DNA from: Aquamicrobium aerolatum DSM 21857
GTDB taxonomy: Bacteria; Pseudomonadota; Alphaproteobacteria; Rhizobiales; Rhizobiaceae
Length of the DNA stretch: 64,000 bases
Direction of reading: 5' to 3'
NCBI RefSeq assembly: GCF_900113935.1
Contig: NZ_FORF01000002.1
Span: 62,001 to 126,000, forward strand
In this document: in pieces, positions 46,820 through 54,962 of the stretch
How the letters are laid out: every line of letters begins with the position of its first letter
Numbering within the stretch: the first letter of the stretch is position 1
Translations under genes and position numbers: made by a program
The notes under the pieces: generated by a model
The model's input: only the letters and a program-made list of their open reading frames with translations
What the model was told of the DNA's origin: nothing
Databases searched by the model: none

Positions 46820-48090
46820 CCATCGTCGCCATTGTATTCGTTCTTCTTCTTGTGCTGGGCTTGCCGGTCGGCTTTGTCATGCTCGGCGCGTCCATGGCTT
46901 ATTTCACCCTCAATCCGCTGATGGCCAGCCTGGTCGCACAGCGCATGTCATCAGCGCTTGAATCCTTCCCGCTGCTGGCGATTCCACTGTTCGTGATTGC
47001 CGGCGCGGCAATGGCGCGCGGCGGCATCGCGGATCGTCTCTACGCGTTCTGCGAAACCCTGGTCGGGCACTGGCGCGGCGGCCTGGCGCAGATCGCGGTG
47101 CTGAATTCGGTGTTCATGGGCGCCATGTCGGGATCGGCAAACGCCGATGCCGCCATTGATGCGCGCACGATCGTGCCGGTGATGCGCAAGCGCGGCTACA
47201 GCAATGCCTACGGCTCGGCCGTGAGCGCGGCATCCTCGCTGATCGCCCCGATCATGCCCCCCAGCATCGCGCTCATCATCTACGGCCTTCTGACCAACAC
47301 CTCGATCGGCAAGCTGTTTGTCGGCGGTGTGATCCCGGCGATTCTCATCGCAATCTCGCTGATGCTGACGGTGCGCTGGACCGCGATCCGCATGAACCTT
47401 GCACCAGAAAGCAAGAAGCGTGCAGGGCCGCGCGAAATCCTCAGCACAGGGCGCGCCGCGTTGTGGGCTCTGGCGATGCCGGCAATGCTGTTGCTGGGGC
47501 TGCGCAGCGGATGGTTCACGCCGACAGAACTCGGCGCTGTCGCCGCAGTCTACGCCTTCGTGGTGGGCGTCTTCGTCTATCGCGGCCTGAGCCTTAGCGA
47601 AACGATGACACTTTTCTCCGAGTCGGCGATGACCACGGCAGGCGTCATGTTCATTATCGCGTCGGCTTCGGTGTTTTCGATGATCCTGAGCCTCGAACAA
47701 GTGCCCCAGCAGCTGATTACCTTCCTGCTGACCTTGTCTGAGAACAAATATGTTGTGTTGCTCATCATCAATATTGCACTGTTGATTTTAGGCACCGTGT
47801 TCGAGGGGCTCGCGATCATCGTGATCCTTGGCCCTCTCCTGGTGCAGGTAGCGCAAAGTCTGGGAGTGGACCCGGTTCATCTGGGCGTAGTCCTGGTGTT
47901 CAACACGGCCATCGGCTCGATGACACCGCCGGTAGGAACTGTCATGTTTACCGTCTGCTCGATCACACGCTGTTCCGTCGAGGATTTTGCGAAAGCCTCT
48001 GTTCCATTCCTGTTTTCCTCAATCGTTGTCCTGTTGCTGCTCACTTACGTGCCGGCGCTGGTGACATTTCTTCCCAATCTGGTGTTCTAA
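46816..48090 (+). CDS. TRAP transporter large permease (DctM-like)
   Basis: This 424-residue protein has about twelve membrane segments and DctM family blocks such as IPLFVIAGAAMARGGIA, MGAMSGSANADAAI and IIAPIMPPS-like SSLIAPIMPPSIALII. The GTG start overlaps the small-permease stop. With the receptor and DctQ it makes a complete Na+- or H+-driven importer. Confidence 0.92.
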   Translation: MTIVAIVFVLLLVLGLPVGFVMLGASMAYFTLNPLMASLVAQRMSSALESFPLLAIPLFVIAGAAMARGGIADRLYAFCETLVGHWRGGLAQIAVLNSVFMGAMSGSANADAAIDARTIVPVMRKRGYSNAYGSAVSAASSLIAPIMPPSIALIIYGLLTNTSIGKLFVGGVIPAILIAISLMLTVRWTAIRMNLAPESKKRAGPREILSTGRAALWALAMPAMLLLGLRSGWFTPTELGAVAAVYAFVVGVFVYRGLSLSETMTLFSESAMTTAGVMFIIASASVFSMILSLEQVPQQLITFLLTLSENKYVVLLIINIALLILGTVFEGLAIIVILGPLLVQVAQSLGVDPVHLGVVLVFNTAIGSMTPPVGTVMFTVCSITRCSVEDFAKASVPFLFSSIVVLLLLTYVPALVTFLPNLVF

Positions 48091-48105
48091 AGCAGGACCA
48101 AAAAC

Positions 48106-49386
48106 GTGGCATCCAAAGCAAGCGGCAATCTGTGGCGGGCTTCAAGCTCGATAATGGTAGAGGCACAGCCACTGGCGTCGAGCGTCACGGCCGATCTCGT
48201 CATCATCGGCGGTGGCTTCACCGGCAACTCAGCGGCGCTTGAAGCAGCACGACGCGGCGCTTCCGTCGTGCTGCTGGAAGCAGAAACGTTCGGACATGGC
48301 GGCTCCGGACGCAATGTCGGACTGGTCAATGCAGGCCTGTGGCTGCCCCCGCAAGACGTGATGAAGCAAATGGGTGAAGCCGCGGGGCTGAGCCTCGTCA
48401 ATCGCCTCGCCGGCGCACCTGAACTGGTGTGGTCGCTGATCGAACGCGAACAGATTGACTGCGAGGCGACACCGAACGGCACCCTGCATCTTGCCCACAA
48501 CGCCTCGGGCTTCCGCGATTTGCAGGAGCGTCATCGCCAAGGCGTGCAGCTTGGCGCACCCTTGCTGCTTCTGGACGCCGAAGAAACGTCACGGCGAACC
48601 GGAACCAGCGCGTTCCACGGCGCGCTGTTCGATCCGCGCGCCGGGACGATCCAGCCATTGTCCTATGCGCGCGGTCTTGCACGCGCTGCCATCAAGGCAG
48701 GTGCAAGCCTTCATGAGCGCTCGCGCGTAAGCAGCGTGATGCACGACGGCAATTGCTGGCAGGTCAAGGCCAATGGGCACACCGTCACTGCCAAATCGCT
48801 GCTTCTGGCCACCAATGCCTATTTCGATGGCCTCGACATTGCGGTTCGCCCGCAATTTGTCGGAGTGAGCTATTGCCAGTTCGCCACCGCGCCGATCCCC
48901 GAGCATCTGCGCTCGCAGATTCTGGCAGGCGGGGAAGGTTGCTGGGACACCGCATTGGTGATGTCGTCATTTCGTACCGACAAGGCAGGCCGCATGATCG
49001 TCGGCGGCATCGGAGATGCCGGCGGCGCGGGCGCTGCCATCCATGCTGGATGGGCGCGACGCAAACTGCGAAAGATCTATCCGCAACTGGCTGGTCTGGA
49101 GTTCGAACACGCCTGGCACGGGCGAATTGCCATGACCAACGATCATATTCCGAAGATCCTGAGCCTTGGTCCGTCGGCCTATGCCTGCTTCGGCTACTCC
49201 GGTCGCGGCATCGGGCCCGGCACGATGTTTGGCAAGCTGGCAGCAATCGCATTGCTGGAAAACCGCGAAGATGACTTGCCGGTAGCGCCGGTGGACAATC
49301 ATAACGAGCGTCTCGCCGGTCCGCGTGCCGCCTACTACGAGACGGGCGCCGTGCTGACGCACGCGATCAACCCGCTTCCGTTCTAA
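48106..49386 (+). CDS. FAD-dependent amine oxidase (PuuB / AmaA / amadoriase-like DAO)
   Basis: The 426-residue protein has the FAD motif ADLVIIGGGFTGNSAALEA followed by GHGGSGRNVGLVNAG, where DAO enzymes attach or position FAD, and a late GYSGRGIGPGTMFGK. Close family activities include gamma-glutamylputrescine oxidase, L-pipecolate oxidase and fructosyl-amine oxidase (amadoriase). Pipecolate oxidase would yield aminoadipate semialdehyde for the hglS operon; amadoriase would give a parallel deglycation route. It starts with GTG 15 bases after the TRAP permease, so it shares that operon. Its stop TAA lies inside the repeat at 49383. Confidence 0.78.
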   Translation: MASKASGNLWRASSSIMVEAQPLASSVTADLVIIGGGFTGNSAALEAARRGASVVLLEAETFGHGGSGRNVGLVNAGLWLPPQDVMKQMGEAAGLSLVNRLAGAPELVWSLIEREQIDCEATPNGTLHLAHNASGFRDLQERHRQGVQLGAPLLLLDAEETSRRTGTSAFHGALFDPRAGTIQPLSYARGLARAAIKAGASLHERSRVSSVMHDGNCWQVKANGHTVTAKSLLLATNAYFDGLDIAVRPQFVGVSYCQFATAPIPEHLRSQILAGGEGCWDTALVMSSFRTDKAGRMIVGGIGDAGGAGAAIHAGWARRKLRKIYPQLAGLEFEHAWHGRIAMTNDHIPKILSLGPSAYACFGYSGRGIGPGTMFGKLAAIALLENREDDLPVAPVDNHNERLAGPRAAYYETGAVLTHAINPLPF

Positions 49387-49484
49387 AGCGCGTCGCGATC
49401 TTTCAGATTCGCTCGCGGCGCATTAGCTGCCTATTTTTAAGCATGTCTCCCGACCGGTGCCCACCGTCGGGAGGCATGCTTTAG
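49383..49484. repeat. 102-base repeat element that supplies both flanking stop codons
   Basis: The element is bounded by CTAAAGC on the left and GCTTTAG on the right, inverted copies of each other. The TAA of the left end is the stop of the FAD oxidase, and the TTA of the right end is the stop (TAA) of the convergent bcsK-like gene. Inside are GCGTCGCGATCTTTCAG and a hairpin GGCATGC/GCATGTC with a diverged CCCGACCGGTGCCCACCGTCGGG core, where compensating changes keep the stem. Confidence 0.85.
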
Positions 49485-51628
49485 TAGGTCTCCAGATTAT
49501 TCAGCTCTGCAAGACCCTTGATGCCATCGCGGCTACCTGTTCGGGCCACCGCCTCAAAAACCCGACGCGCATCACCAAAGCGGTTCAGGCGCATATATGA
49601 ATAGCCTCTCAGAACCATCAGATCGATGCGTTCCGGCGCGATCTGCGCCCGTCGATCCAGCGCCATGATCGCCTCGGCATAACGCCCTCTTTCGAATGCG
49701 CCCCGCGCGCGCTCATCAAGGATGTTGGTTTGCAGTTCGACGGCACGTTTGCCGCTCTGTGGTGCCTTGATAGCGGCAACTGCGGCGTTGTCGACCAGCC
49801 CTGCCCGCAGATAGGCCAAGCTCTGGCCATAGGCCGCATCACGCCGTGTACGCTCGTTACCGCCGCGCAACGCAACCTCGAACGCCTTCGCGGCTTCCAG
49901 AGGCCGGTCGGCATCCATCAGGCACCAGCCATGGCTGAGCGCAGCTGACGGCTGCAACCGTTCCGGATTGGTGTAGTTCGAGCAACCTCGCGCTGAACCC
50001 GTACCGCGTTTCGCGCCGCTGCCTTCGTTGGCCCGACGGGAAGATGCAGCGGGAGCAGTATTCGGCTCAACGATCCGCGCAATCGCAGGCGGGGTCACAG
50101 GGGCGGCGGTCCCGACACTCCGGCCAGCAGCACCGGCAGGGGCCGGTTCGGTTTCCGCAACTCCAACAAGCTGGATGCGTTCCGAACGTCCCGTCCACCG
50201 CTGCTTGAGCTGATCAAGCTGTGCCGTTTCGCCGAGAAGCTGATAGGTCAGCGCAAGACCATAGGCCGATGGCTCGTCGTCCGGTCCCCAGCCCAGCGCG
50301 CTCGTGAACCAGGCTTTCGCCGTTGCATGCTGCTCAAAGGCGCGGGCATACCAGCCCAACTGACGCGCCGCTTCGACATTACGGCTGCGGGCAACCTCGG
50401 CAACGATCCGGCTCAGAACCTCGCCAGACAGGAGCGGACGTGGCTCCAGACCCAGCAGATTGGCAACGGCGGCAAGATAGACCACACGCGTATCATCGCT
50501 GTCGTCGCGCCAGCGATACATCAGCTCTTCCGCATCGGCATACAGTTCTCGCTGGATCAGAACGAGCGCCAGCCCTTCGGCCGCATCGGCGGACGGCTCG
50601 GCGCTGAGCGCCATCCGGAACCATTTATCCGCTGCCTCGATGTCCTGCCGGTTGTAGTAGTACCAGCCAAGCAGCCGCGCATCGGTCGGCAATTTCTCCG
50701 TCTCGGCCAATTTTTTCAGCCGATCAAGGGTGGTGGCCGGCACGGTTGCGGACTTGTCCTCTCCTGCTTTGGCAACAGCGTTGCGAGCCAGCGTGTCACG
50801 AATTTCTGCAAACTCACCGACAGCCCCGTCCGATCGCTCCAGCGCCAGCAAATCATCAACCAAAGGCATGGGCAAAAATTGCAGCGCGTTCTGCATCGTT
50901 GCCAAACGCTCTTCCGCATCGTCACAGGTGCTCAGAATATAGCGATAGGCATCATAGGCCCGGCTATCACGGTCGGTTCGGGCAAAAGCTTCGGCAACGC
51001 GCCAAAGGACATCCACCTCGCTGCACGTCAGAAGCTGCGGGTTCTGCGAGGCAACCGAAATAACTGTCGCATACTGATCGAGATCCGATGCGTTGATCAG
51101 CCGCTCGCGCGATTCAGCAAGCGCCAGACGATCCGTCAGATCTGCCGGCGGCTGCCATCCGGGAACGCTCGCCTGTCGCTCGGCGATCTTGTGGCGCGCC
51201 TCGCTCAGACGCCCTTGTGAGTACAACTCCCATATTTCTTCCAGCGCCGCATCCGTCACCGGGGGCGTCGCAAGGGGATCTGCGGGTGGTGTCCAGCCGG
51301 GATAGAGTGCGCGAAGACGGGCAATCTCGATCTCGAGCCTGCGCGTATCGCCTTTGCGGGCGAAATAACGCAACGCGGATTCGTCAACTCCGTTTTGCGT
51401 TTCGACTGGCTGACTCGGCTTCGTCTCGACCTCGGACGTCTGGGCCAGCATCGTCGGCATCGGCTGCGGCACATCCAGCTCCGGCGTCGGCTCGGCCGAT
51501 CCGGTGATCTCGTGCCAGATCTCCTGCGATCCTGCAGCGGGGAAGTAGCGCTCCTGCGCCACCACGAAGGTTCCCAGAAGCAGCGTTCCAGCACCCAGTG
51601 CGACCGTCTTGATCGACGTCATAGGCAT
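49481..51628 (-). CDS. bcsK: TPR-repeat cellulose operon protein (BcsK-like)
   Basis: A 715-residue protein with an N-terminal hydrophobic export or anchor segment (VALGAGTLLLGTFVVAQ) and many TPR-like helical repeats through most of its length. It lacks the outer-membrane barrel of BcsC (about 1150 residues), as expected for BcsK in rhizobial-type cellulose operons, where it probably scaffolds export of the polymer in the periplasm. Two ATGs are possible: 51628, with AGGAAGG upstream, and 51622, which makes an ATGA overlap with bcsZ. It is the last gene of the operon. Confidence 0.78.
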   Translation of the reverse strand: MPMTSIKTVALGAGTLLLGTFVVAQERYFPAAGSQEIWHEITGSAEPTPELDVPQPMPTMLAQTSEVETKPSQPVETQNGVDESALRYFARKGDTRRLEIEIARLRALYPGWTPPADPLATPPVTDAALEEIWELYSQGRLSEARHKIAERQASVPGWQPPADLTDRLALAESRERLINASDLDQYATVISVASQNPQLLTCSEVDVLWRVAEAFARTDRDSRAYDAYRYILSTCDDAEERLATMQNALQFLPMPLVDDLLALERSDGAVGEFAEIRDTLARNAVAKAGEDKSATVPATTLDRLKKLAETEKLPTDARLLGWYYYNRQDIEAADKWFRMALSAEPSADAAEGLALVLIQRELYADAEELMYRWRDDSDDTRVVYLAAVANLLGLEPRPLLSGEVLSRIVAEVARSRNVEAARQLGWYARAFEQHATAKAWFTSALGWGPDDEPSAYGLALTYQLLGETAQLDQLKQRWTGRSERIQLVGVAETEPAPAGAAGRSVGTAAPVTPPAIARIVEPNTAPAASSRRANEGSGAKRGTGSARGCSNYTNPERLQPSAALSHGWCLMDADRPLEAAKAFEVALRGGNERTRRDAAYGQSLAYLRAGLVDNAAVAAIKAPQSGKRAVELQTNILDERARGAFERGRYAEAIMALDRRAQIAPERIDLMVLRGYSYMRLNRFGDARRVFEAVARTGSRDGIKGLAELNNLETY

Positions 51629-52659
51629 TCGGGCCGATCCTTCCTGATATGCGCCAAAGCAAGAAGCTGAAGGGTGGCGGGATAGTACAGCGTCGGAACG
51701 AAAACACGAAGATCCTGCGGAATCCTGGTGCCATCAAGGACGCATGTCGCCAGCGCGGAAATGATGCGATAGCCGGGATCTTCGAGTTCCGCCGTCACCT
51801 GATCCGTCGTGAGATCAATCAGGGTCACGGCACCTTGGGGGCCTGTCATGCCGTCTCGCAGGCGCCGCAGCAGGTTCATGTCGCTATCCATGCTGCGCAT
51901 CAGATAAAGCGGAATGCGCACGGAATTGTAGCCGAATTCGACGGGAAATCCTTCGGCCGGACGCGGTGTCGTTCCAGCGACCGACACCCAGTCCGCGGGC
52001 AAGTGGTTCTTGCCGAATGCAGCCTTGCTGATGAGCGCGGTTCCGCTTTCCGAAAGCCGTGTCCACTGATTATCGGGTGCAAGACCGGCCAGAACCGGCA
52101 CGGCTTCGAAAATCCAGTAGGAAGGATTGACGACCGGCCAGTCGGGCTGATCATCCGCACCGAAGCCATGCACCCCCGGCAAAAGAAGGGTTTCGCCCTT
52201 ATGGGAGAACAGCGCAGACGTTCCGAGCGCGTCGGCTATCGATCTGGCGCTTTGGGTGAAACGCGGCTCGTCCCAATCCTTGCCCGCAAGCGCCAGCGCG
52301 TAGGCGATGAGAATATCACCATCGGAAGCATTATTGACGTCGGTGATCTTCGGCGTGCCGTTCGGATCCCACTTCCATGCGGCCAGATGATCGTCACGGA
52401 TCATCAACTCACGCTGCGTGAACGACCAGATACGCGCGAAATCAGGCTTGTTGCTGGCAAGAAAGGCCAATAGCAGCCCATAGCCCTGACCTTCGCTGTG
52501 CGAGATCCCCCCATTTCCGTCATCGATGACGCGCCCCTCATCGGAAACGAAGCGGTTGGAATAATCCGACCACTCGCTCGCGGTGATTTGCGCTTGTGCA
52601 CCACAGACCATTGCACCCGACACCAAAAAGAACGCTGCTACAGCTGCCCGTACACTCAA
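51619..52659 (-). CDS. bcsZ: Endo-1,4-beta-glucanase of cellulose synthesis (GH8)
   Basis: This 346-residue secreted hydrolase starts with a signal peptide (VRAAVAAFFLVSGAMVCGAQAQ) and has the GH8 active-site segments GGISHSEGQGYG (catalytic acid Glu) and NNASDGDILIAYAL (Asp). It trims or edits nascent cellulose in the periplasm. The likely start is a TTG at 52659 that overlaps the bcsB stop (TTGA) and follows GGGGAGGCGG; longer frames upstream lie inside bcsB. Confidence 0.85.
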   Translation of the reverse strand: MSVRAAVAAFFLVSGAMVCGAQAQITASEWSDYSNRFVSDEGRVIDDGNGGISHSEGQGYGLLLAFLASNKPDFARIWSFTQRELMIRDDHLAAWKWDPNGTPKITDVNNASDGDILIAYALALAGKDWDEPRFTQSARSIADALGTSALFSHKGETLLLPGVHGFGADDQPDWPVVNPSYWIFEAVPVLAGLAPDNQWTRLSESGTALISKAAFGKNHLPADWVSVAGTTPRPAEGFPVEFGYNSVRIPLYLMRSMDSDMNLLRRLRDGMTGPQGAVTLIDLTTDQVTAELEDPGYRIISALATCVLDGTRIPQDLRVFVPTLYYPATLQLLALAHIRKDRPECL

Positions 52660-54962
52660 TTCCGCCTCCCCAAACGCGACAGCAGCATAGAAGTCGCAAT
52701 GCCCAGCAAGGTGCAAGCACCTACCAAGACAAGGGAGTAAGACAGGATATTGGCAGACAGCCAATTGGCGATGATCAAACGGAAATTGCCAACCGAAAAA
52801 GGCTGCGTCTCGATGAAGCTTTGCGACGTTACCGGCAGGGCACTGATCGTCTGAAGATCTGTGTCCAGCGTTGCGAGCCGACCCGAAAGCTGGTTCCAGT
52901 TTGGAAGCCTGGTCAACGCGTTGACGCCATCGCGCAACATGGCGCTGTCCGGAGCGGTGACCAAAGTCCAGACCCCGTTGCGCGCCGGATTTGACCCCTG
53001 CGCAAGCAGCACCTGAGCGGGCTGAGACGGAACAAAAGCCGCCTCGCTCAGCGGCGCAAAGCGCAAGCTGCGCAAGTTGAGGTCGAACGTTCGCTGCAGC
53101 CAGTCATCGATTTCGCTCATCCAGGTGCTTTGTTCCATCTGGCGTCGCCATGCTTCCGCATCGATCTGGGTCGCATCCGCACCACCCGGCGCGCGTCCGT
53201 GCGACGTTCCCCAGAAGCTGCGGCTTTCCTCGGAAACATTCACCTGCCCCAGCACTGTAGACGGGATTGCACTGATCGAACCGACAAAGATTGCATCCCG
53301 GTCGCGCGTTGCATCGATCGAGTTGGTGAAGGTAACCGGGAAGGCGCGCCCGGCGCTGATTGCCATGCGCGCCAGAAGATCAGCCGTCACCGAAAGGCTC
53401 GCCGCATCATTGCGCTCCAGGAAGATCGGTACGTGATCTTTCGACTGGCCAAATGGATAGCCGGTGCCGCCCAGCGCAGCGAGGTTCGGACGCTGGCCGA
53501 TACGGGCGAAGGCCGGCACCACAAAACGCGACGTGCTGAATATTGCAAAGCGCGGCTCATCACCGGGACCGGCCACAGCAAGGCAAGCCTCATCTTCCGC
53601 ACTGGCAAGATCGGCAACGATGGCCACCTCGTTGAGACCAGGCTTGAAATGACGTGTCGTCAGACGGATCGGCACCTGCTTGAGAAGCGCCCCGCGTGTC
53701 TCGTTGAGCGGCATCGACACGGCGATGGAACCGTTGATGTAGACGTTGACAAGACTTCCGGGCAGCACGTTGGGCGCATACGCAGCGTCGAGCAGGATCT
53801 TGGCTTCACCGTAGGAGTCCGCGTAGTAGTCGGCCGGAATAGCGAACTGGAAACCCGTCGTGAAGCGTCGGCCGGAAAACTGTTGCGACTGCACACCCAG
53901 TTCGCTGAACGTCAATTCGCGCGCGCCATAGATCATCGGCGCGTTCGGTGTCTGCCATGTCTCGGTGACGAGAGCCTGACGCTGCGTACCCGCGACCCGG
54001 TCGACAGGCGCCAATAGCTGATCAAGCGCAGACAGCCATTCGGAACGGCTGCGTCCACTGATGACAAAGGTCGGCGCGCCTCCGCGGCGCTCGGTGAACC
54101 CGGCGACCGGCCCGTCCTCACCCTTAGTGCGGAGATTGATACCCAGCGGCTCAAGCTCTTCGTTCGTACCCAGGAAAACAAAAAGGGAGGCGTTGTCCTG
54201 CGCCGACGACGGGGCAGCTTCGACCACATAGTTCAGGTCCGGCAATGGGACATGAAGTGCAATCGCCTGCGCAAGTTTCATGATGTCGGCACCGATATCG
54301 CCCCGCGCCATGCCTGGCGCAACTATCGCGATCGTCGCCTTGCCGGTTGGATCAGGCGCAATCGTGCGCAGATCATCAACGGTCGAGAGCTTTTGCGAAT
54401 TCTCGTCAGTGCTGGTCAGAAATGTCTGTGCCGCCTTGATCGTGGTCCACAATTCATAGGTTGACTGGATCGTGCAGTCAGTGCGGTGGCGCTGGTTCAC
54501 GCGCAGGGAAAATTCGTTTCGCCCGGCGCGCAGCAGCCCTGACGGGATCTCCGCTTCAAGATTGGTAACCCCCTCCGCAGACCGGATGGACGTCTCGATA
54601 ACCGTCGCATCGTTGAGCAGCACCTGCAGGCGAGACGCCTCCGGCGCAACGACGACGGCATTGCTGTAACCAAGGTGCAGACGAACGGGAGCCGCAGCCT
54701 GCTGTTCAGTGAGGTGGATGATCCAGCTGCGGGACGCGTTTTCGCCGCGCAAGGAAAGATCTCCACTGGGAAGCAAGCCCCGACGGAATTCTTTCGGCAG
54801 AGCTGACGGGGCTTCCGCAGCCGGCTGCGCAACACCCTCGGATGCTTCTGGAACGACAGCGGGCGCTGGCCGCTCCGGCGCCATATCGAAGGGCATCGAC
54901 TGCGCGCATAGATTGGTCAGCGACAAAATCAGCACAAGGGACGCAAGCAAGGAGCGGATCAT
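52656..54962 (-). CDS. bcsB: Cellulose synthase periplasmic subunit BcsB
   Basis: The 768-residue protein has an N-terminal signal peptide (LLASLVLILSLTNLCAQ), alternating carbohydrate-binding and flavodoxin-like segments typical of BcsB, and a C-terminal membrane anchor (ILSYSLVLVGACTLLGIATSMLL) that packs against BcsA. ATG 54962 overlaps the bcsA stop (ATGA); the 56-residue upstream extension is a reading of bcsA in another frame. Confidence 0.9.
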   Translation of the reverse strand: MIRSLLASLVLILSLTNLCAQSMPFDMAPERPAPAVVPEASEGVAQPAAEAPSALPKEFRRGLLPSGDLSLRGENASRSWIIHLTEQQAAAPVRLHLGYSNAVVVAPEASRLQVLLNDATVIETSIRSAEGVTNLEAEIPSGLLRAGRNEFSLRVNQRHRTDCTIQSTYELWTTIKAAQTFLTSTDENSQKLSTVDDLRTIAPDPTGKATIAIVAPGMARGDIGADIMKLAQAIALHVPLPDLNYVVEAAPSSAQDNASLFVFLGTNEELEPLGINLRTKGEDGPVAGFTERRGGAPTFVISGRSRSEWLSALDQLLAPVDRVAGTQRQALVTETWQTPNAPMIYGARELTFSELGVQSQQFSGRRFTTGFQFAIPADYYADSYGEAKILLDAAYAPNVLPGSLVNVYINGSIAVSMPLNETRGALLKQVPIRLTTRHFKPGLNEVAIVADLASAEDEACLAVAGPGDEPRFAIFSTSRFVVPAFARIGQRPNLAALGGTGYPFGQSKDHVPIFLERNDAASLSVTADLLARMAISAGRAFPVTFTNSIDATRDRDAIFVGSISAIPSTVLGQVNVSEESRSFWGTSHGRAPGGADATQIDAEAWRRQMEQSTWMSEIDDWLQRTFDLNLRSLRFAPLSEAAFVPSQPAQVLLAQGSNPARNGVWTLVTAPDSAMLRDGVNALTRLPNWNQLSGRLATLDTDLQTISALPVTSQSFIETQPFSVGNFRLIIANWLSANILSYSLVLVGACTLLGIATSMLLSRLGRRN

